Counted from the first letter of the stretch, positions 1 through 8,808 are shown. The stretch is 64,000 nucleotides of DNA from CAVOAK01 sp963664465 (GCA_963664465.2 CAXXSU010000015.1:248001-312000), one strand, 5' to 3'. Notes: generated from the sequence alone by a model not told the origin. A program made the numbers and translations.

Positions 1-352
1 ATATGCGCTCACCGGCCTTTGTTTTGAGCGGCGCTTCGGCCTCGGCGGCTGGCGCCAGTGGCGCAGAGTCCTGGGCCGCAGTCGCGCCCTTGAGTGCAGA
101 CGCATCCTCGCCTTCCTGCAGCATCAGAGCGATCGGCGTATTGACCGCGACTCCTTCGGTACCCTCCGCTACCAGGATACGTCCAAGAACTCCCTGGTCG
201 ACGGACTCTACCTCCATGGTTGCTTTGTCGGTCTCGATCTCGGCCAGGACCTCGCCCGGATTGACCGTATCGCCCTCCGCCTTCAGCCAACGCGTCAGAT
301 TGCCCTCGGTCATCGTCGGCGAAAGCGCCGGCATCAGAACTTCAATTGGCAT
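1..352 (-). CDS. pdhB: Pyruvate dehydrogenase E1 component beta subunit, N-terminal lipoyl part (partial at window edge)
   Basis: Translated from the reverse strand, the first ~80 residues form a biotinyl/lipoyl domain: it begins MPIEVLMPALSPTM and carries the lipoyl-lysine motif ETDKA at about residues 41-45. An Ala/Glu-rich linker follows and the frame runs off the window. In alphaproteobacteria the E1-beta subunit (pdhB) has this fused N-terminal lipoyl domain and lies directly downstream of pdhA, so E1-beta fits better than E2, although the E1-beta catalytic part is outside the window. The ATG at 352 overlaps the pdhA stop (TGATG), which implies translational coupling. The product would act in the cytosolic pyruvate dehydrogenase complex that makes acetyl-CoA. 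Confidence 0.85.
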   Translation of the reverse strand, partial: MPIEVLMPALSPTMTEGNLTRWLKAEGDTVNPGEVLAEIETDKATMEVESVDQGVLGRILVAEGTEGVAVNTPIALMLQEGEDASALKGATAAQDSAPLAPAAEAEAPLKTKAGERI

Positions 353-1365
353 CAGGCGTTCTCAAGGACATCGGTCCAGAGCTCAGCGGGGTCCGGCTCC
401 GGACTGGCCCGCGAGAACTCCACGGAATCGGCGACGATCGAGCGAATCTCTGCCTCGATCTTCTTGAAATCATCTTCGCCCAGGAACTTTGCCTTAACGA
501 TCGCATCGCGTGCGTTGTCGATCGGATCCTGTTCCTCGCGGACCTGGTCGACCTCTTCACGGCTGCGGTAGCCAGCGGGATCCGACATCGAATGACCGCG
601 ATAGCGATAGGTCATCATTTCGAGGATGTAGGGGCCCTTGCCGGCGCGGCAGTATGCGGCGGCCTCTTCACCGGCCTTTCGCACGGCGACGACATCCATG
701 CCGTCGACCTGCTCGCCCTGAACGCCGAAGCCGATGCCTCTTTGCGACAGGTCGGTCATGGCGGACGCGCGGTCGATGCTGGTTCCCATTCCGTATCTGT
801 TATTCTCGATGACATAAATCACGGGAAGCCGCCACAAGCCGGCCATGTTGAATGCTTCCGCGACTTGTCCCTGATTGACCGCCCCGTCACCGAGATACGT
901 CGCGCAGAGGCGATCTGTCTGCATGTATCTAAGTGCGAAACCGATGCCCGTTCCGATCGGAACCTGGGCACCAACGATGCCATGTCCGCCATAGAAATTC
1001 TTCTCGCTGCTAAACATGTGCATCGAGCCGCCCTTACCTTTGGAATAGCCGTCTGCACGACCCATAAGTTCGGCCATGACGCCGCGCGGTTCCATACCGC
1101 AGGCGAGCATGTGGCCATGGTCGCGATAACTGGTGATGACGGCATCATCGTCGTTGATGGCGGCTTGCATGCCGACGACGACGGCTTCTTGACCAATATA
1201 AAGATGGCAGAAACCGCCGATCAAACCCATGCCATAAATCTGTCCTGCCCGCTCCTCAAAGCGCCGGATCAGAAGCATGTCACGGTAGTGCTGAATAAGT
1301 TGCTCGCCGGAAGCGTCCGTTTTTTTGACGGCGCTGGTCTTTCGCTTGCTGCGAGATTTTGCCAT
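352..1365 (-). CDS. pdhA: Pyruvate dehydrogenase (acetyl-transferring) E1 component alpha subunit
   Basis: The 337-aa protein is a full-length E1-alpha. It catalyses thiamine-diphosphate-dependent decarboxylation of pyruvate and reductive acetylation of the lipoyl group, together with PdhB. Visible motifs are the ThDP signature GDGAVNQG (about 159-166) through IENNRYGMG (about 186-194), and the conserved loop YRYRGHSMSDPAGYRSR (about 253-269) that equals the phosphorylation-loop region of E1-alpha. The N-terminus is Lys/Ser/Arg-rich. The ATG at 1365 has a GGGGAGC-type ribosome binding site just upstream. The stop overlaps the pdhB start. The gene follows ftsB by 195 bp in the common alphaproteobacterial order eno-ftsB-pdhA-pdhB. 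Confidence 0.97.
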   Translation of the reverse strand: MAKSRSKRKTSAVKKTDASGEQLIQHYRDMLLIRRFEERAGQIYGMGLIGGFCHLYIGQEAVVVGMQAAINDDDAVITSYRDHGHMLACGMEPRGVMAELMGRADGYSKGKGGSMHMFSSEKNFYGGHGIVGAQVPIGTGIGFALRYMQTDRLCATYLGDGAVNQGQVAEAFNMAGLWRLPVIYVIENNRYGMGTSIDRASAMTDLSQRGIGFGVQGEQVDGMDVVAVRKAGEEAAAYCRAGKGPYILEMMTYRYRGHSMSDPAGYRSREEVDQVREEQDPIDNARDAIVKAKFLGEDDFKKIEAEIRSIVADSVEFSRASPEPDPAELWTDVLENA

Positions 1366-1418
1366 TCATGCTCCCCGGACGGCGGTCTAACGTGCCGCCA
1401 GAACTTTCCCTTAAACCT

Positions 1419-1446
1419 AGGGTATACGGGATCAGGTATTTGGCAA
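1419..1446 (-). promoter_or_regulatory. Possible sigma-70-type promoter of pdhA-pdhB
   Basis: On the minus strand TTGCCA (1441-1446) and TACCCT (1419-1424) are separated by 16 bp, about 55 bp ahead of the pdhA start. This is a match by eye to -35/-10 consensus only; the -10 is weak. Confidence 0.3.
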
Positions 1447-1560
1447 GCATTCCTTGGAATTGGCTACACGCATTGGCCTAAATGTACTAAGCAAGCTTAT
1501 AAAACGACTACGTACGCAGCCAGATGTTCGCAGCCACCCGAAACGGTCGGTGAATGACGG

Positions 1561-1890
1561 TTACTTCTGCAGTGATAAGAGCGGAAGCAATATGACAAGG
1601 TCATCGCTGTAGGCAGCGTTCAGCATCACCCGTGCACGCTCTTCCAGCAGGTCGCGATCGAGACTATCGGGTCGCAGCAGTCGGACACGACGTTCGAGTT
1701 CGCTGCGTTCCGACGTCAACGCGGCCAACGTCGTGGCTGCCTCGTCCACTTCCCTGCCCAGATTTACATAAGCCCGCAGGCCACGATCCCCCTGAATCGT
1801 GTGGTAGACGAAGTAGACAACGATGCAGGCACCGAGTACCGGCAACACGATCTGCCGAGCCCGCCGTCTGATTTCACGCAATACGACCAT
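1561..1890 (-). CDS. ftsB: Septum formation initiator family protein (FtsB/DivIC-like)
   Basis: The 109-aa protein has the FtsB/DivIC layout: a short basic cytoplasmic N-terminus, one membrane segment at about residues 15-32, then a predicted periplasmic coiled coil (about 45-80) rich in Glu, Arg and Leu, ending in a short hydrophobic tail. In FtsB proteins the coiled coil binds FtsL and FtsQ in the divisome. Position between eno and pdhA is the usual alphaproteobacterial place for this gene and supports the call, since sequence conservation in the family is low. The ATG at 1890 is the first in frame. The IS630 element inserted 47 bp upstream may separate the gene from a promoter or from transcription arriving from eno. 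Confidence 0.85.
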   Translation of the reverse strand: MVVLREIRRRARQIVLPVLGACIVVYFVYHTIQGDRGLRAYVNLGREVDEAATTLAALTSERSELERRVRLLRPDSLDRDLLEERARVMLNAAYSDDLVILLPLLSLQK

Positions 1891-1938
1891 TCATGCATGG
1901 AATCACACCTTCTGGAAACTCGTCAATAGGCAATAATA

Positions 1939-1948
1939 CCAACGGCGC
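1939..1948 (+). repeat. IS630 left terminal inverted repeat
   Basis: CCAACGGCGC, imperfect inverted match (9/10) to the right end at 3086-3095. The flanking TA is at 1937-1938. Confidence 0.7.
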
Positions 1949-2018
1949 AAAATTCTGACTCGCAAGGGATTCCCTTTTTGGGCTGGATGTGATTCAAGGC
2001 TGGCGAAGGAGATTCGCC

Positions 2019-3082
2019 ATGTCAGTATGCATTGCTCTTCGGGACGACTACGACAGCATTGAGCTCCGGTGTTTGGCCAAGCACAGTCGCGATCCCCGCC
2101 AAGTTCGCCGGCTTTTGGCCTTGGCGGCGGTTTACGACGGCATGAGCCGAGCGGAAGCCGCTAAGGTCGGCGGCATGGATCGCCAGACGCTGAGAGACTG
2201 GGCGCACCGCTTCAACGATGAAGGGGCAGACGGCTTGAAGAACCGTCCCGGTGCGGGCCGCCCCCGGCTCTTGACCGACGAGCAGATGGGCGAACTGTCG
2301 GTGATCGTCGAAACGGGCCCCGATCCAGAGATTGACGGTGTGGTTCGCTGGCGGCGGGTTGACCTGAAACGGGTGATCGAAGAACGCTTTGGCGTGATCT
2401 ATAGCGAGCGGGCGATCTCCGACCTTCTCGTCGCGCTGTCCTTCTCCCACATCAGCGCCCGGCCGCAGCACCCCAAGCAGGACCAGCGGGTGATCGAGGC
2501 GTTCAAAAAAACTTCCCCCGCACGCTCGCTGCCCACCTAGCCGGTCTGCCCAAGACCAAGCGGGTCGAGATCTGGTTCCAAGACGAGGCCAGGCTGGGAC
2601 AGAAGAACGGGCGTGTGCGCATTTGGGCGAAGAAGGGAACAAGGCCACGCCTGCCCGCCGATCAGCGCTACACGAACGCCTACCTCTTTGGCGCAATCTG
2701 TCCCGTGGGAGCCAAGGGTGCCGCTCTCATGCTCCCCTTCGCCAACACAGCCGCCATGCAGATGCATCTCGACGAGATCAGCTGCAACGTCGCCGCCAAG
2801 GCCCATGGCGTCGTCCTGATGGACCGCGCCGGGTGGCACAGCACCGACCAGCTCAAGGTCCCCAAGAACCTCACCATCATCCTGCTGCCATCGCGCTCGC
2901 CCGAGCTGAACCCGGTCGAGAACATCTGGCAATACCTCCGCCAGAATTGGCTCTCTAACCGCGTCTTCGAAGATTACGACGCCATCATCGAGGCCGGTTG
3001 CCAAGCCTGGAACAAACTAATCGACCAGCCCGAGACGATCATGTCCATCGGAATGAGAGATTGGGCGATTTCAGGTCAATAA
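2019..3082 (+). CDS. IS630-family DDE transposase made by -1 frameshift of two overlapping frames
   Basis: Two frames form one transposase. The first (ATG 2019, stop ending 2540) holds a helix-turn-helix DNA-binding domain: MSRAEAAKVGGMDRQTLRDW at about 41-60, then a linker and the winged-helix part. The second continues the same protein in the -1 frame to 3082 and holds the catalytic DDE domain: first Asp in IWFQDEARLG, second Asp in VVLMDRAGWH, and Glu in PELNPVENIWQYLR. The two join exactly at an A7 run (2505-2511), giving a continuous product of about 354 aa. ATG 2019 is chosen over an upstream start at 1989 because AGGAGA lies 6-11 bases before it. Programmed frameshifting on A-runs is well known in IS630 elements; a broken copy or a run-length sequencing error are alternatives. 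Confidence 0.88.
2504..2512 (+). promoter_or_regulatory. Slippery A7 heptamer for -1 translational frameshift in IS630 transposase
   Basis: C-AAA-AAA-AC at the end of the upstream frame. In the 0 frame it reads Phe-Lys-Lys-Thr and soon stops (2538-2540). After a -1 slip it reads Lys-Lys-Asn-Phe-Pro and enters the frame with the DDE residues. Confidence 0.7.
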
Positions 3083-3085
3083 TTA

Positions 3086-3095
3086 GTGCCGTTGG
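3086..3095 (-). repeat. IS630 right terminal inverted repeat
   Basis: GTGCCGTTGG on plus, reverse complement of the left repeat apart from one base, followed by TA at 3096-3097. Confidence 0.7.
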
Positions 3096-3207
3096 TATAA
3101 TTTCTGATAGTTAAGGGAATTATTTGCCTATCCACTTCGGCAATTTTTGCCGGCCCACACAAGCCGTTGCGTCACCCTATTGGATTGATAGGCGTATGTA
3201 GTGGCGG

Positions 3208-4482
3208 CTAGCGATTTAAGCCCGCACGACCGGCAAATCGTGCAGAATCGCCAAGCGCCTCTTCGATGCGCAGAAGTTGGTTGTACTTGGCCACCCGTTC
3301 GGAACGCGAAACCGAGCCGGTCTTGATCTGTCCGGCTCCCGTAGCAACCGCAAGATCCGCGATCGTAACATCCTCGGTTTCGCCAGACCGATGCGATATG
3401 ATGGTGCCATATGCGGAGCGTTTGGCGAGTTCAATGGTGTCCAAGGTTTCGCTGAGCGTGCCGACTTGATTAACTTTGACGAGCACCGCGTTGGCGATCC
3501 CTTCCGCGATACCACGGCGCAGGCGTTCGGTATTTGTGACAAACAGATCGTCGCCAACGAGCTGGACCGATTTCCCTAAAGCATCGGTGAGCTGCCGCCA
3601 ACCAGCCGTGTCGTCTTCTGCCATGCCGTCTTCGATCGAGATGATTGGGTAGCGTCCCACGAGATCGGCCAGCCATGCAACCATCCCGGCTGAATCAAGC
3701 TTCTGATCTGCGCCGGTCATGTCGTAAGTGCCAGCTTGATGAAATTCGCTGGCGGCGCAGTCAAGTGCGATGGCGATATCTTCACCCGGCCTGTAGCCAG
3801 CAGTTTCGATGGACTTCAGGAGGAATCCCAGTGCCGCATCGGTGGAATCGAGATTCGGTGCAAATCCTCCCTCATCGCCGACGTTGGTGCTGTGGCCGGC
3901 TTCGGAAAGCGCATCGCCAAGGGCGTGAAATACGTCGGCACTCATGCCAATCGCGTCAGCAATATTTTCGGCACCGACCGGCACGATCATAAATTCCTGA
4001 ATGTCGATGGCGTTGTCCGCGTGGACGCCTCCGTTGATGATGTTGATCATCGGGGTCGGCAGCAGATGCGCGTTGGCGCCGCCCAAATAGAGATGCAGCG
4101 GGAGGCCGACTTCGTTGGACGCTGCTTTGGCGACCGCCAGGCTGACGCCGAGGATGGCATTGGCGCCAATCCGGCTCTTATTTGGCGTGCCGTCGAGATC
4201 GATCATCATCTGGTCGATAATGCGCTGATCCTCGGCGTCCATACCGGAAATCAGATCGAAGATCTCACCATTAACGTTGTCGACGGCCAACCGAACACCC
4301 ATGCCGCGATAGCGGTCATCACCATCGCGCAACTCGGCGGCTTCGTGCGTACCGGTCGAGGCGCCGGAGGGCACCGCGGCGCGCCCAAATGCCCCCGATT
4401 CCAGCTCTATATCAACTTCGACAGTGGGATTGCCGCGGCTGTCGAGTATTTCGCGCCCGGAGACGCTGATAATCGCCGTCAT
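3208..4482 (-). CDS. eno: Enolase (phosphopyruvate hydratase)
   Basis: The 424-aa protein is full length. It interconverts 2-phosphoglycerate and phosphoenolpyruvate in glycolysis and is also a usual partner in RNA-degradation complexes. Motifs: N-terminal GREILDSRGNPTVEVDI with the mobile-loop region SGASTGTHEA (about 39-48), Mg-ligand regions ALDCAASEF and SIEDGMAEDD, the catalytic Lys in VLVKVNQVGT, and SHRSGETED near 370. The ATG at 4482 is 21 bp behind kdsA and gives the conserved MTAI start. The IS630 copy lies about 110 bp downstream of its stop. Confidence 0.98.
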   Translation of the reverse strand: MTAIISVSGREILDSRGNPTVEVDIELESGAFGRAAVPSGASTGTHEAAELRDGDDRYRGMGVRLAVDNVNGEIFDLISGMDAEDQRIIDQMMIDLDGTPNKSRIGANAILGVSLAVAKAASNEVGLPLHLYLGGANAHLLPTPMINIINGGVHADNAIDIQEFMIVPVGAENIADAIGMSADVFHALGDALSEAGHSTNVGDEGGFAPNLDSTDAALGFLLKSIETAGYRPGEDIAIALDCAASEFHQAGTYDMTGADQKLDSAGMVAWLADLVGRYPIISIEDGMAEDDTAGWRQLTDALGKSVQLVGDDLFVTNTERLRRGIAEGIANAVLVKVNQVGTLSETLDTIELAKRSAYGTIISHRSGETEDVTIADLAVATGAGQIKTGSVSRSERVAKYNQLLRIEEALGDSARFAGRAGLNR

Positions 4483-4503
4483 CGATTTATGCCTAATGTC
4501 GTC

Positions 4504-5361
4504 TCAGTTGAGCGAGATTGGGTGGGATTTCGACACTTGATCGAATTCAATCAATGTAGAAAGTATATTCGGCAACTCTTTGATATTAATCATATTAGGC
4601 CCGTCACTTGGAGCGCTGTCTGGATCCTGATGCGTTTCCATGAATACGGCGGCGACACCGGCGGCAACTGCGGCGCGCGCCAACACTGGAACGAATTCGC
4701 GCTGCCCGCTGGAGCTCGTCCCGGACCCACCCGGTTGCTGCACCGAATGGGTCGCATCGAACACGACGGGATAGCCAATCTCTGCCAGAATTGGCAGCGA
4801 GCGCATGTCGCTGATCAATGTATTGTAGCCGAAGCTCGCCCCACGTTCGCAGACCAAGATGCTGGTATTACCCGACGACTCGAGCTTTTGAACGACATTT
4901 TTCATGTCCCAAGGAGCGAGAAACTGTCCCTTTTTGACGTTGACCGCCTTGCCTGTCGCGCCAGCGGCCAGCAACAGGTCGGTTTGGCGGCACAGATACG
5001 CCGGAATCTGCAGGACATCGACAACCTCGGCGACGGGCGCGCATTGCTCTGGCCCATGAATGTCAGTCAAGACCGGACAACCGACAGTTTCCCGAATTTC
5101 CGCAAAGATCGGCAAGGCATCCTTCATGCCGATGCCGCGCTGGCTATCGATCGAAGTCCGATTGGCCTTATCAAACGATGTTTTGTACACGAATCCGATC
5201 TTGAGTTTGTCGGTAAGCTCCTTTAACGCCTGGCTTATCTCTAGCGCGTGATTGCGGCTTTCCAGCGCACACGGGCCGGCGATGATCGTAAGCGGACAAT
5301 CGTTACCAAACAATACATCGCCAACCTGGACGTGCTTCGGTTTGGTCACGTTCTTCCCCAT
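4504..5361 (-). CDS. kdsA: 3-deoxy-8-phosphooctulonate synthase (KDO-8-P synthase)
   Basis: A class I DAHP/KDO8P-synthase barrel of 285 aa. It condenses phosphoenolpyruvate with arabinose 5-phosphate to KDO-8-phosphate, the precursor of the inner-core sugar of lipopolysaccharide. Motifs: IIAGPCALES (about 29-38), YKTSFDKANRTS (about 60-71), LTDIHGP, and CERGASFGYN. The chosen ATG at 5361 overlaps the pyrG stop as TGATG; a TTG three bases upstream (5364) is also in frame. The pyrG-kdsA-eno run is the common gram-negative arrangement. Confidence 0.97.
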   Translation of the reverse strand: MGKNVTKPKHVQVGDVLFGNDCPLTIIAGPCALESRNHALEISQALKELTDKLKIGFVYKTSFDKANRTSIDSQRGIGMKDALPIFAEIRETVGCPVLTDIHGPEQCAPVAEVVDVLQIPAYLCRQTDLLLAAGATGKAVNVKKGQFLAPWDMKNVVQKLESSGNTSILVCERGASFGYNTLISDMRSLPILAEIGYPVVFDATHSVQQPGGSGTSSSGQREFVPVLARAAVAAGVAAVFMETHQDPDSAPSDGPNMINIKELPNILSTLIEFDQVSKSHPISLN

Positions 5362-6998
5362 CAAACGAGGCGCGACTGATCGATCGCTGCCTTCACAAAG
5401 CTGGTGAACAACGGATGCGGCTCGAACGGCTTTGACTTGAGCTCTGGATGGAACTGCACGCCGACAAACCAGCTGTGATCCTCCAACTCGACAATTTCCG
5501 GAAGCTGCCCGTCGGGTGACATTCCAGTGAAACGCAGTCCCGCGCTTTCCAGACGCTCACGGTAGTTGATGTTGACTTCGTAGCGATGGCGATGGCGTTC
5601 GTTGATTTCTAACTGATTGCCATAGATTTCGGCAATCCGGCTGCCGGGTGTAAGGACGCAAGGATAGGTGCCGAGGCGCATTGTACCGCCGAGGTCACCG
5701 TTCGCTTTGCGGCGTTCAATTGCCGCTCCATGAGCCCATTCGGTCAACAGACCGACGACCGGGTCATCGCATGGTCCGAATTCCGACGAATTTGCATCGG
5801 CGACTTCCGCACGTCGCCGGCTTGCTTCGATGACGGCCATCTGCATGCCGAAGCAGATGCCAAAAAACGGCACATTTCGTTCCATGGCATAGCCGGCTGC
5901 CGAAATCATGCCTTCCGCACCGCGCTCACCAAAACCACCAGGAATTAGAATGCCGTCGCACCCCTCGAGCGTGTGCGATGGGTCTCCCTTTTCAAGTAAT
6001 TCAGATTCCAGCCAGTTCAGTTTGACGCCAACATTGTTGGCGATGCCGCCATGGCTGAGCGCCTCACCGAGTGATTTGTAGGCGTCCGGCAAGGTCGTGT
6101 ATTTGCCGACTACGGTGATGTTGACGTGCCCTTCCGGTACGCGCATGCGCCGACCGATATCTTCCCAGCGTTTGAGATCGACTTCGTCTTCGTGTCCGGG
6201 TGACAGTCCGAAATGTGCCAAGACCTGAGTGTCGAAGCCTTGTGCGTGATAGCTGATCGGCACATCGTAGATCGTGTCGACGTCGAGTGCCGGAATCACA
6301 CGCACCTCGCGCACATTACAAAACAGGGCAATCTTACGACGCGCCTCGGCGGAAATTTCACGGTCGCAGCGACAGAGCAGAATATCCGGTTGGATTCCAA
6401 CGCTCAGAAGTTCCTTGACCGAATGCTGCGTCGGTTTCGTCTTTAGCTCGCGTGAGCTTTCGATGTAGGGGACCAGCGTGAGGTGGACGAATAGCGCTTG
6501 CTCGCGTCCCAGCTCGTTGCCGATTTGCCGAATCGCTTCGAGAAATGGCAGCCCTTCGATATCGCCGACCGTGCCGCCAATTTCGCACAGCACGAAATCC
6601 TCGCCGTTGAGATCCGCCTGAATGAATTCTTTGATCGCATCGGTGACGTGGGGGATCACCTGTACGGTAGCACCCAAATAATCGCCGCGACGTTCGCGGG
6701 CGATAACCTCCGAGTAAATTTTACCCGTCGTCGCGTTATCGTTTCGATTTGCGGCGACACCGGTAAAGCGTTCGTAATGACCCAAGTCGAGATCCGATTC
6801 GGCGCCATCGTCGGTGACGTAAACTTCACCGTGCTGATAGGGACTCATGGTCCCCGGGTCGACGTTGAGGTAAGGGTCGAGCTTGCGTAGCCTGACTTTG
6901 AACCCCCGTGCCTGCAGCAATGCGCCGAGGGAAGCTGAAGCGATTCCTTTGCCAAGAGAGGAGACCACACCTCCAGTGATAAAGATGAACCGCGTCAT
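5361..6998 (-). CDS. pyrG: CTP synthase (glutamine-hydrolysing)
   Basis: The 545-aa protein converts UTP to CTP with ATP and glutamine. The N-terminal synthase domain begins with the nucleotide-binding signature FITGGVVSSLGKG and contains LDPYLNVDPGTM and EIGGTVGDIE. The C-terminal class I glutamine amidotransferase domain has the oxyanion and nucleophile motifs GGFGERG and GICFGMQ (Cys at about 379) and the His-Glu of FHPELKS near the C-terminus. Length matches the family (about 540). ATG at 6998 lies 67 bp behind secG. Confidence 0.98.
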   Translation of the reverse strand: MTRFIFITGGVVSSLGKGIASASLGALLQARGFKVRLRKLDPYLNVDPGTMSPYQHGEVYVTDDGAESDLDLGHYERFTGVAANRNDNATTGKIYSEVIARERRGDYLGATVQVIPHVTDAIKEFIQADLNGEDFVLCEIGGTVGDIEGLPFLEAIRQIGNELGREQALFVHLTLVPYIESSRELKTKPTQHSVKELLSVGIQPDILLCRCDREISAEARRKIALFCNVREVRVIPALDVDTIYDVPISYHAQGFDTQVLAHFGLSPGHEDEVDLKRWEDIGRRMRVPEGHVNITVVGKYTTLPDAYKSLGEALSHGGIANNVGVKLNWLESELLEKGDPSHTLEGCDGILIPGGFGERGAEGMISAAGYAMERNVPFFGICFGMQMAVIEASRRRAEVADANSSEFGPCDDPVVGLLTEWAHGAAIERRKANGDLGGTMRLGTYPCVLTPGSRIAEIYGNQLEINERHRHRYEVNINYRERLESAGLRFTGMSPDGQLPEIVELEDHSWFVGVQFHPELKSKPFEPHPLFTSFVKAAIDQSRLV

Positions 6999-7065
6999 GA
7001 AACGGGACCATACAGGATCACGGTCCCAAGCCCAAGCCGGTACGGGCGCCGGCGCTGTCTTTTTA

Positions 7066-7386
7066 TCATTGTGACAAGGGCACCGCTGGTTTCTGCGGTT
7101 GCGTTTGTTCGGCGGCAGGCTGATCGAGAATTGACGTTGGCGTACGATCGCCCCCCGCGAGGATGGCGAGTATCAAGCTTGTCATTATGAAACAGGCGGC
7201 AATTACGGCCGTCGCTCTGGTCAGCAAATTTGCCGTTCCGCGCGCGCTCATCAGCCCAAAGCCGCCGCCGCCGCCACCGCCGCTGCCGCCGATTCCCAGC
7301 GCGCCGCCTTCGCTGCGCTGCAGCAACACCACAACGATCAACGCAAACGCGAGCAGCAGGTGAATGACGAGAACAATCGTGATCAT
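7066..7386 (-). CDS. secG: Preprotein translocase subunit SecG
   Basis: A 106-aa inner-membrane protein with two hydrophobic segments (about 2-21 and 57-78) separated by a glycine-rich loop with the SecG-typical LLQRSEGGALG followed by a run of Gly. SecG stabilises the SecYEG channel. The Gln/Pro-rich C-terminal tail is typical. ATG at 7386. In most relatives the gene upstream of secG is tpiA; here tpiA is 6.8 kb away, beyond the accessory block. Confidence 0.93.
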   Translation of the reverse strand: MITIVLVIHLLLAFALIVVVLLQRSEGGALGIGGSGGGGGGGFGLMSARGTANLLTRATAVIAACFIMTSLILAILAGGDRTPTSILDQPAAEQTQPQKPAVPLSQ

Positions 7387-7709
7387 TGGCGCATTCTTGA
7401 AGGGGCCGGGCTCTAGCGCCCGCTTGGGCGGCTAACCGCTGATACTTAATGCCTTCTCGCGGCGGTGGCTAGTCCCTCTTAGGCGAGATCAGGGATGCGC
7501 TGCACGTCCGCTAATTTTGCATAGTAGAGGACTCTGAAAGACTGGCTTCACCTCCGCTTCTGACCCTAAGCGGACCTTCGCCATGCCGCACCGGCACGCC
7601 GCGAAAGAAGCGCGCTATCGATTGATCCCTGGGATCTGATGCGTTGCCGGAGGACGTGGGCGGTATCAATTACGGTAACTCTAGGTGGAACAGCTCCGTC
7701 TGATAAAGG
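7387..7709. other. Gap between secG and the aldo/keto reductase gene; left edge of accessory block
   Basis: No convincing ORF, tRNA or integrase remnant is visible. It contains a short GC hairpin, CGCCC-GCTT-GGGCG (7417-7430), just upstream of secG, and one copy of a 27-bp palindromic motif (7554-7580) that recurs at 8809-8835. The secG promoter is presumably near 7390-7450 but no clear -35/-10 pair was picked. Confidence 0.5.
7554..7580 (+). repeat. 27-bp palindromic motif, copy 1
   Basis: CCGCTTCTGACCCTAAGCGG then ACCTTCG. The outer CCGCT and AGCGG pair as an inverted repeat around TGACCC. Copy 2 at 8809-8835 matches in 22 of 27 positions and keeps the palindrome, so the two copies bracket the aldo/keto reductase gene. 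Confidence 0.6.
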
Positions 7710-8687
7710 TTATTGCGGTGTTCCACCCGCCGTTACGCCGGGTCGGGCCAAACTGTCGATCTGCGCCAGCATATCCACACCTAAACTTAGAGCCTCTGCC
7801 GCCGCATTCTCGCGCAGATGCGCCACACTTCGGGTTCCTGGAATGGGAATGATGTCCGGCCCCTGATGCAGCAGCCACGAAAGTGCAAGTTGCGCCGGGG
7901 TTGCGCCGAGTTCGCGGGCCAGGTCCAACAGCGGCGCGAATCGGTCCCGGTTGGCTGTCAGGTTTTCTCCGGTCAAGCGCGGATTGTATTGGCGGACATC
8001 GCCTTCTGCCGGCTCGTCCATCGCACCAGCTAAAAAGCCTGTCCCCAATGGCGCCCAGGCGACCAGCGAAATGTCGAACTCGCGCAAGCACGGCAGTAAC
8101 TCCGCCTCGGCTTCGCGGTGCCACAAGGAGTATTCATACTGGACGGCTGCAATCGGATGGACGCTATGCGCCCGGCGCGCGTGTTCAGCGGTTACATTGC
8201 TCAGACCGAGATGGGCAACCTTGCCGGCACGGACAGCTTCGGCCATGGCGCCGACGGTGTCCTCGATCGGAACGGCCGGATCAGGAAAGTGGAGATACAA
8301 CAGGTCGATCGTTTCAACGCCGAGCCGGCGTAGACTGCCCTCGATGGCTCTTGACACATAATCAGGCCTGCCATTGACCTTGAGGGGATAGCCCCATCTG
8401 GTCAGGATTTCCGTTTCCCCTCTATTTTCATCGAACACGATACCGAATTTGGTGGCGACGAACGCCTTGTCCTCATGTTGGGCCAGCGCCCGGCCGACAC
8501 GTTCCTCGTTGTGGCCCTTGCCGTAGGTATCGGCGGTGTCGATCATCATGCTCAGGTTCATCGCCACGGCAATTGTCGCAATGCCTTGCGCATCATCGGA
8601 CTGGCCATAAATGCCTTCAAGGACCATGGCGCCATAGCCGAGTGCGGCGACGGATGGCCCGTTTTCTCCCAAGTTGCGTTTTTTCAT
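7710..8687 (-). CDS. Aldo/keto reductase
   Basis: A 325-aa NAD(P)H-dependent oxidoreductase with the aldo/keto reductase barrel. The catalytic tetrad is visible: Asp and Tyr in MIDTADTYGKG (about 48-58), Lys in VATKFG (about 77-82) and His in LLYLHFPDP (about 134-142). The cofactor-binding end has LGLSNVT and IPIPGTRSVAHLREN. The ATG at 8687 (MKKRNLGENG, the usual N-terminus of the family) is preferred to a start 72 bases upstream, which would add an unconserved Arg-rich leader. The substrate cannot be told; these enzymes reduce aldehydes, ketones and sugars. First gene of the accessory block, transcribed toward secG, and bracketed by two copies of a 27-bp palindromic motif. Confidence 0.93.
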   Translation of the reverse strand: MKKRNLGENGPSVAALGYGAMVLEGIYGQSDDAQGIATIAVAMNLSMMIDTADTYGKGHNEERVGRALAQHEDKAFVATKFGIVFDENRGETEILTRWGYPLKVNGRPDYVSRAIEGSLRRLGVETIDLLYLHFPDPAVPIEDTVGAMAEAVRAGKVAHLGLSNVTAEHARRAHSVHPIAAVQYEYSLWHREAEAELLPCLREFDISLVAWAPLGTGFLAGAMDEPAEGDVRQYNPRLTGENLTANRDRFAPLLDLARELGATPAQLALSWLLHQGPDIIPIPGTRSVAHLRENAAAEALSLGVDMLAQIDSLARPGVTAGGTPQ

Positions 8688-8808
8688 CGCATGCTGCCCT
8701 TTGTCTTTGCGCCGTCTGCACTCCGAGTATGCACATAAGAGGGATGCCGCCAGCGTCATTATACGCTTCTGGCTGGAAACAGAGCATCAGCGTGACGCGG
8801 GTGAACGA

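Larger units (their letters stand above)
1937..3097. mobile_element. IS630-family insertion sequence between ftsB and eno
   Basis: A transposase gene is bounded by short terminal inverted repeats: CCAACGGCGC at 1939-1948 and its near-complement GTGCCGTTGG at 3086-3095 (9 of 10 positions match). Each end abuts a TA dinucleotide (1937-1938 and 3096-3097), as expected for IS630/Tc1-mariner elements, which duplicate TA on insertion. The inferred element is about 1157 bp without the TA copies. It sits in the intergenic gap and disrupts no gene. Exact ends are inferred from the repeats; adjacent TA pairs make the boundary uncertain by 1-3 bases. Confidence 0.85.

Noticed and set aside
346..1557. 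A 403-codon plus-strand ORF opposite pdhA
   Set aside because: Exact antisense of a clear pdhA. Composition follows the codon pattern of the opposite strand and no family is recognisable.
1989..2018. An earlier start for the IS630 transposase
   Set aside because: ATG 2019 has a good Shine-Dalgarno sequence at proper spacing; the extra ten residues are unconserved.
3736..5226. A 496-codon plus-strand ORF opposite eno and kdsA
   Set aside because: Spans two confirmed genes antisense; a high-GC codon-pattern shadow with no recognisable domain.
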